NCBI GenBank assembly: GCA_903834675.1
Contig: CAILKC010000892.1
Coordinates: 1 to 7,941 of the forward strand
Direction: 5' to 3'
Source: an uncultured Victivallales bacterium
GTDB lineage: Bacteria > Verrucomicrobiota > Lentisphaeria > Oligosphaerales > JAFGRS01
Length of the DNA: 7,941 nucleotides
Part shown: positions 1 through 5,501 of the stretch, piece after piece
Numbering within the stretch: position 1 is the stretch's first letter
Layout: every line of letters starts with the position of its first letter
Position numbers and translations under genes: made by a program
Notes under the pieces: generated by a model
Database searches by the model: none
The model's input: only the letters and a program-made list of their open reading frames with translations
What the model was told of the DNA's origin: nothing

Positions 1-1
1 C

Positions 2-613
2 ACCTACGGCACCGCGCTGGCGGACGACTACCTCGGGCTGGATTTGACCCACGATACCGCTGGCAAACTGGTCGGCAGCGCGACGTACACGGTTGCCAAG
101 GGCGCCGCCGTGAGCCTGCCCGTCAGGGGCAGTGTGAAGGGCCGCGGCGACACGGTTGCCGTCAGCCTCGCGCTGAGGGGCGCCAACGCGGCCAGGACGA
201 TCAGCGTGACCCTGGCCCTGAACCTGACGCTAGACCTCGCCAACCACCAGCTTGTAGGATTCGTGACGGGCAGCACCCGGGTCGACGGGACGACCCGCCG
301 GGTCAACACCCACGTGGCTCTCGACATCCCGGAGACGATGGTCGGCACCTGGACGTTGGAGTTCCAGTTCGCTCAGAGCAGCCGAACCCTCACCGGAAAG
401 GCCATCCTGACCCTTTCACACGGGGTGCATTACACCTACCGCGTGACCGGCAGAGTCGCGGGTCAGGCAGCCGCACTGACTCTGAGCGGCGACCCGAGCG
501 ACCCGGCGGCGCGGGGGATCAGGATCAACGCCACCACGATCACGCTCGAAGGCGAATACGCCAAGTTAGGCCGTTTCTCCTGCCGGGGCTACGGGCAGAC
601 GTTGGTGTGGTGA
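2..613 (+). CDS. 3' end of a repeat-built, beta-rich surface/secreted protein (5' truncated by window)
   Basis: This reading frame is open from the first complete codon at position 2 to a TGA at 611-613. A TTG at 44 could be taken as a start, but the frame continues upstream of it with similar composition (TYGTALADDYLGLDL), so the gene almost certainly begins outside the window. About 203 residues are visible. They fall into two diverged copies of one 85-95 residue unit. Copy A (about 41-330) contains GKLVGSATYTV, then LPVRGSVKGRG, then VSLALRGA. Copy B (about 347-613) contains RTLTGKAILTL, then YRVTGRVAG, then ALTLSGDP. The alternating Thr/Val/Leu/Gly pattern predicts beta-strands, as in stacked beta-sandwich or adhesin-type repeats. 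I recall similar repeats at the C-termini of large secreted proteins in Verrucomicrobia and Lentisphaerae. No catalytic motif, membrane anchor or sorting signal is visible. The function is unknown. Confidence 0.8.
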   Translation, partial: TYGTALADDYLGLDLTHDTAGKLVGSATYTVAKGAAVSLPVRGSVKGRGDTVAVSLALRGANAARTISVTLALNLTLDLANHQLVGFVTGSTRVDGTTRRVNTHVALDIPETMVGTWTLEFQFAQSSRTLTGKAILTLSHGVHYTYRVTGRVAGQAAALTLSGDPSDPAARGIRINATTITLEGEYAKLGRFSCRGYGQTLVW

Positions 614-772
614 GTGCGCTGACGAGCCCGTCGCCCTCCAACGCCTGCCCACAGTCGCGTCCGAGTCACCCCCGTCGGTTCGACCCGATTTCAATCTCGA
701 TCCGCCATCCCACCGCTACGGTTTCGCGGCAGTACCCCCAGCCGCGGAAGTCGCGGGTTCGCCTCTGCCTCT

Positions 773-986
773 TCAGCCCCGAAGGGGCGCCATCCCTCAG
801 CCCAGGGCACCGCCCTGGGTACCGGGCATACCCCAGATTCTCAGCCCCGAAGGGGCGCCATACCTGGCGCGCGGTGCCCATGGACTGTCGGTATGCCGCC
901 CCGGCAGGGCTCAATCTCGTTTTGGATTCCATTCCCAGGGCGGTGCCCTGGGCTGAGGAATAGCCGCGCTTTCAGCGCTCCGCGGC
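773..986. repeat. Intergenic repeat cluster with nested palindromes (PVC-type REP-like element)
   Basis: This block combines several repeats. A 21-bp direct repeat, each copy containing the hairpin CCCC-GAA-GGGG, lies at 773-793 and 841-861, 68 bp apart. A perfect 25-bp inverted repeat has arms at 795-819 and 934-958; each arm contains its own palindrome with 8-bp stems and a 3-nt loop (801-808/812-819 and 934-941/944-951). An 8-bp inverted repeat (ggcatacc/ggtatgcc, 825-832 and 890-897) nests inside the larger one. A hairpin with 6-bp stem (gccgcg/cgcggc) follows at 963-986. I know similar 'cagccccgaaggggcg' and 'cccagggc...gccctggg' motifs as common intergenic repeats in planctomycete and related genomes. 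No transposase is nearby and no target-site duplication is evident. Confidence 0.8.
795..958. repeat. Perfect 25-bp terminal inverted repeat pair enclosing 114 bp
   Basis: Positions 795-819 are the exact reverse complement of 934-958. The two arms bound a 164-bp segment that also holds an 8-bp inner inverted repeat and one copy of the 21-bp direct repeat. The layout resembles a small non-autonomous element (MITE or paired REP/BIME). The bases flanking each side (ending ccatc on the left, starting aatag on the right) show no obvious duplication. A recombination-derived pair of REP units is equally possible. Confidence 0.7.
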
Positions 987-1221
987 GTCTGGCATTCGCG
1001 ACCAGTCCCGCCGGAAGTCTCCCTCAAGAGTCACGTGACCCGTTCTGCTCGCCGGACGCGGAGACGATCGAAACCGAAACCCCTACGGAGCTGACCTGCG
1101 CCCGGCACTCGTCCGGGTGGTTGAAAGCGCCCGGTGGTGAAGTACGGTGACGGTCTTTCGTTTTGGGGTGCGCGTCGGCGCCAAGGGCGTCACGGCAGGT
1201 GTCGGCGGCGCGCGCGATCCC

Positions 1222-1278
1222 GATACCGCAGACCGCAGGACCGACGCCTTGGCGGTATTCGCCGACGTCCACCAAGGC
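1222..1278 (+). promoter_or_regulatory. Possible stem-loops in the leader of the pseudopilin gene
   Basis: Two 7-bp perfect inverted repeats overlap by one base. ATACCGC (1223-1229) pairs with GCGGTAT (1252-1258), and GCCTTGG (1246-1252) pairs with CCAAGGC (1272-1278). They could form alternative hairpins about 50-110 nt upstream of the 1330 start. A tandem 7-bp direct repeat (ACCGCAG at 1225-1231 and 1232-1238, again at 1311-1317) lies in the same stretch. In GC-rich DNA such matches can arise by chance, so a regulatory role is speculative. Confidence 0.2.
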
Positions 1279-1329
1279 AAAGGCGCTATGCGCGTGGCTG
1301 ACTGGCTGAAACCGCAGGGAGTAAGAGCA

Positions 1330-1986
1330 ATGCACAAGAAGACCTTCACCCTGATCGAGTTGCTGGTGGTGATCGCCATCATCGCCATTCTGGCAGCGAT
1401 GTTGCTTCCGGCGCTGGCCAAGGCACGCGAGAAGGCGCGGCAGGCCTCTTGCCAGAGCAACGTCAAGCAGATCACCTTGGGTATGCTGATGTATACGGAC
1501 GATAACGCCGAGAAACTGCCCGTTGTCTACCGCAATGTGGGGGGCAGTATGGTTGCGGAGAGATGGTGGTTCAACCTGACCTCGTCCTATGTAGGTAACA
1601 TGGCGGTCCACAAGTGCCCGTCGAACAGCTCGCCCGCCTGGGGCGGCAATCGACAGTACGCCGTCATCACCACGGGCGGACACACCTGGCCTAATGACGG
1701 CAATGAGTCTGTCGCGAACTCGTCACGGTCGCTCAACGAGTATACGCGTCCGGCGATGTCTCTACTTGTCTTCGATGCTGGCTGGGCCTGGTCGCACTAC
1801 TGCCCGGTCGAGCGGGCAGTGGGCGACGGCTGCTGCGCGCCCTACTACTGCGGGCCGGTCAACAGCCCGGCCAACTTCGTCCACGGCCCGGGGGCCAATG
1901 GCTCATTCTTCGACGGCCATGTGGAAGGGATGACAGCCGGGCGTTTCACGACCGACTCGACCCTGTATTGCCACGGCGGGCCGTGA
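1330..1986 (+). CDS. Type II secretion-like pseudopilin, H-X9-DG domain protein
   Basis: The 218-residue product has the bipartite shape of a type IV pilin-like protein: a short basic leader (MHKKT), then [19 protein letters not shown], a hydrophobic helix with the conserved Glu10 (mature position +5), then an amphipathic helix rich in Lys/Arg ([13 protein letters not shown]). Prepilin peptidase would cleave between Thr5 and Phe6; Thr replaces the usual Gly. At the C-terminus His185 is followed after exactly nine residues by Asp195-Gly196 (FFDGHVEG), the H-X9-DG signature of a family expanded to many copies in Lentisphaerae, Verrucomicrobia and Planctomycetes. Seven cysteines, including C158, C168, C169 and C174, may form disulfides. 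ATG 1330 is chosen because GGGAG lies 7 nt upstream and the leader is of normal length; the frame is open upstream to 1147, but the extra 61 codons would be atypical. The protein probably sits in the inner membrane or periplasm. Its partner machinery is not in the window. Confidence 0.93.
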   Translation: MHKKTFTLIELLVVIAIIAILAAMLLPALAKAREKARQASCQSNVKQITLGMLMYTDDNAEKLPVVYRNVGGSMVAERWWFNLTSSYVGNMAVHKCPSNSSPAWGGNRQYAVITTGGHTWPNDGNESVANSSRSLNEYTRPAMSLLVFDAGWAWSHYCPVERAVGDGCCAPYYCGPVNSPANFVHGPGANGSFFDGHVEGMTAGRFTTDSTLYCHGGP

Positions 1987-2073
1987 AGCATCCAGGCTGA
2001 CGGTTGCGGGTTTCGGCGGTGTGGGAACGAGGCGCAGTTCTGGAGGTGTTGGGTCAGCGGCCGTGAAGGCCAT

Positions 2074-2080
2074 GGGGAGA
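2074..2080 (+). promoter_or_regulatory. Ribosome binding site deciding the GTG 2087 start
   Basis: GGGGAGA lies 6 nt before GTG 2087. The other candidate starts are served less well. ATG 2072 has GAAGG only 2 nt upstream, and GTG 2063 has a good GGAGGTG (2042-2048) but at 14 nt. Neighbouring genes have strong, well-spaced sites, which favours 2087. Starting at 2072 would add only five residues (MGRVI) and would still give a signal peptide. Confidence 0.5.
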
Positions 2081-2086
2081 GTCATC

Positions 2087-4894
2087 GTGTCTAGCTTGAA
2101 ATGGTTTGGTGCGGCGGCCCTGGTCGGCGGCATCGCGGCCTCCGGGGCGGTGCTCAAGGAGTGGCGTTTTGACCAAGGCGGTGCCCAGGGGTGGGACGCC
2201 AAGGTCAACCACGTTGCTGAGGTGCGTGCGGCTGACGGCGCGCTCCAGGCCCGTATCCTGGACTGGGACCCCTGGGTCACCAGCCCGCAGTTTGAGGTTA
2301 CGGCCTCGCCCTATCAAGTCGTCGAGTTCCGACTCAAGACTGACTGTGGCGGCCAGGGCCAGCTCTTCTACAGCAACACCACCGACACCCCCTATGGCGG
2401 CTTCTCGCCCGAGAAGCTGATCTCCTTCAATGTCCGCGGCGACGGTCAATGGCACGACTACCGTATCTTCCCCTTCTGGCAGGCGGAGAAGAAGATCATT
2501 CTGCTGCGCTTGGATCTGGCGCGCCCAGCGGAGGCCGACAAGGGCAAGAAGAGCTTCGCCGTGGAGTGGATTCGCGTGGTCGAGCTGGCCCAAGCGACCC
2601 CGGCGACCGACCGCGCAGCCTGGGAGTTTACGCAGAACACGGCCGGCTGGGAAGCGCCGGGGGCGGTTTCGGCCGCCGTGGCCGAGGGCGCCTGGGCGCT
2701 GCAAGGCAGTGCCGACGAAGCGCTGCTGCTACGCAGTCCGGTGGCGCCGTTCAATGTGGACAGCGCGGGCGACTGGGTCGTCCTTGAGCTGGCGGTGGAC
2801 CGCGGTCGGACGGCCACTCTGAGCTGGGCCTCGGCGAGCGCGAAGGGCCGCTCCCGCGAGGTGTTCGCGGTCAAGCCGGACGGTCGCTTCCACCTGTACA
2901 ACCTGCTGTTGGGCGGGGCGACGGGCTGGTCAGGGGACATCCTGGCGCTGGAACTGCAGCCCAGTGACGTGGTCGGCGCCACGGCGAAGATTCGGCGGCT
3001 CCAGGTGTCACCGGACCCGCTGGGGCCGCCGGTGATCGAGATCCGTACGGCCGGCGTGGAGAGCGCCATCGCCCGGCGCGGCCAGGTGTTGCCCTTTTCC
3101 GTGAGCGTGCGCAACCTGGGTGGCGAGACCTGCCGCGACCTGCGGGTGGACTCGTTGCGTCTGCCCGAGGGCGTTCGTCTCCCCACCGCCGCAGGCTGGG
3201 AGCGTTTTCCCGCGGTCGACGTGCTGGATGTGGCCACGCTGAAGTTCACCCTCACCGCCGAGCGCGAGGTGGAGGGCGAATTCGAACTGCGTCTGAGCGG
3301 CTCAGGAGCGCCGGCGGAAGGCTTCAAAGGGCGCCTTCAGGTGCATCCGGCGCTGGCTCTGCCCAAGGCGAGTTACGTGCCCGAACCACAGCCGCTCAAG
3401 TCGGACTACGAGCTTGGGGCGCTGTACTTCCCCGGCTGGCCTACCATCGACCGCTGGGCGCGCATCTGGCCGACGGCGCCGGAGCGCAGGCCGGTGCTGG
3501 GGTGGTACGACGAGGCGAACCCGGAGTGCGTCGACTGGCAGATCAAGTGGGCCGTCGAAAACGGCCTCAGCTACTTCCTGGTGGATTGGTACTGGGACCG
3601 CGGCGGCCAGCATCTCGACCACTGGGTGAAGGCGTTCCAGAAGGCTCGTTACAAGTCCTATCTGAAGTGGGCCATGATGTGGGCTAATCACAACGGGGCG
3701 GGAAGTCATTCCGAGGAGGACCAGCGTAAGGTGACGCAGTTCTGGATCGATAACTACTTCGGCACGCCAGAGTACTACCGCATCAACGACATGCCCGTGG
3801 TGATGGTCTGGAGTCCAAGCAATATGAATCGCGACCTGGGTGGCAAGGACGGTGCCAAGCGCCTGCTGGAGATTTCCCGCGAGATGGCGCGCGCCGCCGG
3901 CTACAAGGGCATCTGGTTTGTCAGCATGAAGTGGCCCGAGGCGTCCACCGCGGCCAAGGATGTCCAGTGGCTGGCGGATGCCAGCTTCGACATGACCAGC
4001 ATCTACCACTACATGGGCCACGGCGGCAAGGCCGAAAACCCGCGCGCCTACTCCTTTGACCTGGTGGCCGACTCGAGCCTGCCGTACTGGCGGGCCCGGC
4101 AGCAGACTGGCATTCTGCCGTTTCTGCCCAATCTGTCGACCGGTTGGGATGACCGGCCCTGGGCTGGCGAGAACAAGGCCACGGTGGTCTACGGCCGTAC
4201 GGTGCCCAAGTTCCGGCGCATCTGCGAGGATGCCAAGACCTTTGCCGACGAGTCGGGCGTCCGGCGTCTGATCCTGGCGCCGCTGAACGAGTGGGGCGAG
4301 GGCTCGTACGCGGAGCCCTGCCAGGAGTTCGGGTTCGGTATGTATGAGTCGGTGCGCGAGGTGTTCTGCCAGAAGCCTGAGAAGGGCTGGCCGCAGAACT
4401 ACACGCCGGCCGATGTCGGGCTGGGCCCCTACGACCTGCCTACCGTCGGCGCCAGCAACGTGGACGCCTGGGAGTTCGCCCAAGGCCCGGAGGGCTGGAA
4501 CGCCATGATGGGCATCGGCGAGTTCAAGGTCATCGACGGGGCGCTCAGACTGACCACCAGGAGTAATGACCCGGCCATCAGCACCCCCATCGGCAGCCTG
4601 TGGGCCCGGCGCTACAAGGCGGTCCTGGTTCGCGCCAAGGTAGACCCGCCCGCCGCCGGGAACGCGGGGGCGCTGCAGTTGTTCTGGTCGACCACGGCAC
4701 AGGCAATCACCGAAGCGGCCGCCGTCAGTGTGCCGCTCATTGCCGACGGCGAGTTCCATGATTATCTGTTGCCGGTGGCCGAGAAGCCGCGTTGGCGTGG
4801 TCGGGTCACGAGTTTCCGTCTCGATACCGGGTCGCTGTCGGGTCTGAGCCTCACCATCGACCGCATCGCGATGGTGCCAACAGATAACCCCTGA
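2087..4894 (+). CDS. Secreted multidomain GH99-like (WbsX-like) TIM-barrel protein with three beta-sandwich modules
   Basis: The product is about 935 residues. GTG 2087 is preferred because GGGGAGA ends 6 nt upstream; in-frame ATG 2072 and GTG 2063 are alternatives. A signal peptide (residues 1-21, ending AASGA) predicts export. Module 1 (about 25-166) and module 2 (178-308) are CBM-like beta-sandwiches. An Ig/CARDB-like domain (about 315-425) follows. The catalytic-type barrel (about 440-785) matches the GH99-like/WbsX family: LGALYFPGW (443-451), WYD (473-475), DWYWD (500-504), MWANHN (531-536) and NEWGEG (734-739). E735 and E738 have the E-x-x-E spacing of the catalytic pair in GH99 endo-alpha-mannanases. 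Module 3 (about 794-935) repeats the modules' pattern, opening AWEF like module 2. The protein probably acts on an alpha-linked glycan outside the cytoplasm, but WbsX-type relatives are poorly characterised, so neither substrate nor activity is established. The lipoprotein gene begins 28 bp downstream, suggesting co-transcription. Confidence 0.88.
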   Translation: MSSLKWFGAAALVGGIAASGAVLKEWRFDQGGAQGWDAKVNHVAEVRAADGALQARILDWDPWVTSPQFEVTASPYQVVEFRLKTDCGGQGQLFYSNTTDTPYGGFSPEKLISFNVRGDGQWHDYRIFPFWQAEKKIILLRLDLARPAEADKGKKSFAVEWIRVVELAQATPATDRAAWEFTQNTAGWEAPGAVSAAVAEGAWALQGSADEALLLRSPVAPFNVDSAGDWVVLELAVDRGRTATLSWASASAKGRSREVFAVKPDGRFHLYNLLLGGATGWSGDILALELQPSDVVGATAKIRRLQVSPDPLGPPVIEIRTAGVESAIARRGQVLPFSVSVRNLGGETCRDLRVDSLRLPEGVRLPTAAGWERFPAVDVLDVATLKFTLTAEREVEGEFELRLSGSGAPAEGFKGRLQVHPALALPKASYVPEPQPLKSDYELGALYFPGWPTIDRWARIWPTAPERRPVLGWYDEANPECVDWQIKWAVENGLSYFLVDWYWDRGGQHLDHWVKAFQKARYKSYLKWAMMWANHNGAGSHSEEDQRKVTQFWIDNYFGTPEYYRINDMPVVMVWSPSNMNRDLGGKDGAKRLLEISREMARAAGYKGIWFVSMKWPEASTAAKDVQWLADASFDMTSIYHYMGHGGKAENPRAYSFDLVADSSLPYWRARQQTGILPFLPNLSTGWDDRPWAGENKATVVYGRTVPKFRRICEDAKTFADESGVRRLILAPLNEWGEGSYAEPCQEFGFGMYESVREVFCQKPEKGWPQNYTPADVGLGPYDLPTVGASNVDAWEFAQGPEGWNAMMGIGEFKVIDGALRLTTRSNDPAISTPIGSLWARRYKAVLVRAKVDPPAAGNAGALQLFWSTTAQAITEAAAVSVPLIADGEFHDYLLPVAEKPRWRGRVTSFRLDTGSLSGLSLTIDRIAMVPTDNP

Positions 4895-4906
4895 CTCGGC
4901 CGGGCG

Positions 4907-4914
4907 AAAGGAGG
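4907..4914 (+). promoter_or_regulatory. Strong Shine-Dalgarno for the 4923 lipoprotein gene
   Basis: AAAGGAGG lies 8 nt upstream of ATG 4923. It falls in the 28-bp gap after the TGA of the GH99-like gene, so the lipoprotein can be translated efficiently from a shared transcript. It fixes ATG 4923 as the start. Confidence 0.85.
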
Positions 4915-4922
4915 CAGGTGCC

Positions 4923-5414
4923 ATGAAAACCGTGTGTATGGCGGGGATATGCCTGTTGCTGGTCGGCTGCGTCTACGAGGTGCCGCTGGCCACCGAGTCT
5001 CAGCAGGAGGTGAATAGGGCCCTGCTGGGCAAGTGGCTGACGGTCGCCGACGACGGGGCGGTGCAAGAGTTACTCGTGCTGCCGCTGGGGGCAAAGGAAT
5101 ACCTCGTCAGCTACCCCAGCAACGCGAAGGACGGCATGTTCTTCCGTGCCTTCGTGGCGCAGACGGGAACGACGCCCGTCATGCAGTTCCAGTTGCTCGG
5201 CTCGGCCAACGGTGAGGCGCCCGCAGACCGGCGCGTGTACCACTTCGGGACCTTCCGCCTGGACGGGCCGCAACTGGTGCTGCGGCTCATCAATCCCGAG
5301 GTGGTGAGCAAGGACGTGACCACAACCGAGGCGCTGGCCAAGGCCATCGCGGCGCAGCGCGAGAACCCGGCGCTGTTCGCCGAGTCGACGACATTCCAGC
5401 GGCTGGGCAAGTAG
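4923..5414 (+). CDS. Small conserved lipoprotein of unknown function
   Basis: The 163-residue product starts with a short lipoprotein signal (MKTVCMAGICLLLVGC). The lipobox L13-V14-G15-C16 places a lipidated Cys16 at the mature N-terminus, followed by VYEVPLATE. The mature part is about 148 residues, with LLGKW (34-38), EYLVSYP (59-65), GMFFRAF (71-77), a Q-rich strand around 88-92, and a C-terminal segment with helix-forming EALAKAIAAQ, then NPALF and a final FQRLG. I recognise this arrangement (CVYEVPL... LLGxW... EYLVxYP... F/YFR) from uncharacterised lipoproteins in Verrucomicrobia, Planctomycetes and some delta-proteobacteria, but know no assigned function. The compact beta-rich body suggests a lipocalin-like or small sandwich fold (inference). 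The gene sits 28 bp after the GH99-like gene with a strong ribosome binding site, so it is probably co-expressed. A perfect GC hairpin starts immediately after its stop. Confidence 0.88.
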   Translation: MKTVCMAGICLLLVGCVYEVPLATESQQEVNRALLGKWLTVADDGAVQELLVLPLGAKEYLVSYPSNAKDGMFFRAFVAQTGTTPVMQFQLLGSANGEAPADRRVYHFGTFRLDGPQLVLRLINPEVVSKDVTTTEALAKAIAAQRENPALFAESTTFQRLGK

Positions 5415-5415
5415 G

Positions 5416-5430
5416 CCGCCCGCGGGGCGG
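5416..5430 (+). terminator. GC-rich hairpin directly after the lipoprotein stop
   Basis: CCGCCC (5416-5421) and GGGCGG (5425-5430) form a perfect 6-bp stem with a GCG loop, two bases after the TAG at 5412-5414. No T-tract follows, so this is not a classical intrinsic terminator. It may protect the 3' end of the upstream message or attenuate read-through. Confidence 0.35.
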
Positions 5431-5434
5431 ACGG

Positions 5435-5476
5435 GGGTTCAGGGTTCAGCAGGACCCCCGGCTGAACACCGAACCC
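5435..5476 (+). repeat. Imperfect 16-bp inverted repeat in the intergenic gap
   Basis: The left arm (5435-5450, GGGTTCAGGGTTCAGC) pairs with the right arm (5461-5476) at 14 of 16 positions around a 10-nt loop. The left arm itself contains a tandem GGTTCA repeat. The hairpin lies between the lipoprotein and the GH29-like gene and ends 13 nt before the latter's ribosome binding site. Lacking a T-run, it could be an mRNA processing or stabilising element, an atypical terminator, or one member of a dispersed intergenic repeat family. Confidence 0.55.
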
Positions 5477-5501
5477 TGGTTCCCCTACAGAGGGCATCTC
5501 A

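Larger units (their letters stand above)
614..1329. other. 716-bp intergenic region: repeat block plus pseudopilin leader
   Basis: No credible gene lies here. Several long open frames on both strands are by-products of GC-rich sequence and of the repeats; their translations contain phrases such as FSAPKGRHT and PGRCPGLRN, typical of spurious frames across this repeat type. The region divides into a repeat-free stretch after the upstream gene (614-772), a dense repeat and hairpin block (773-986), and a leader before the pseudopilin gene (about 990-1329) that can form stem-loops. A promoter for the 1330 gene probably lies in the leader, but no convincing -35/-10 pair is visible. Confidence 0.75.

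Noticed and set aside
795..958. CRISPR-like or phage attachment interpretation of the repeats
   Set aside because: There are only two copies of each repeat, with unequal inverted and direct arrangement, no regular spacers and no cas, integrase or tRNA gene nearby.
1121..1148. TTGAAA (1121-1126) with TACGGT (1143-1148) as a promoter
   Set aside because: The spacing is near normal, but the -10 matches only three of six bases and there is no AT enrichment. Not distinguishable from chance.
607..1150. Plus- and minus-strand open frames across the repeat block (607-963, 893-1150, 666-932)
   Set aside because: Their translations are dominated by the palindromic repeats (FSAPKGRHT, PGRCPGLRN), the usual signature of spurious genes in this repeat type. 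No ribosome sites fit.
1147..1329. N-terminal extension of the pseudopilin from GTG/ATG-like codons upstream of 1330
   Set aside because: It would put 61 non-hydrophobic residues before the prepilin cleavage site. ATG 1330 has a well-placed GGGAG and gives a normal 5-residue leader.
1024..1683. 219-codon minus-strand open frame across the leader and pseudopilin gene
   Set aside because: It overlaps the pilin N-terminal helix in antisense, has low-complexity Gln/His/Arg content and no recognisable domain.
2041..2086. GTG 2021 as the start of the GH99-like gene
   Set aside because: It would add 22 residues rich in Arg/Gly/Ser before the signal peptide, without a ribosome site at useful distance.
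2458..3327. 289-codon minus-strand open frame
   Set aside because: Antisense to modules 2 and the Ig-like domain of the GH99-like gene. Ser/Arg-rich composition and no domain.
3302..4924. 540-codon open frame on the minus strand
   Set aside because: It lies wholly antisense to the GH99-like gene, whose conserved motifs are unmistakable. The translation has no recognisable domain and reflects GC-rich codon bias.
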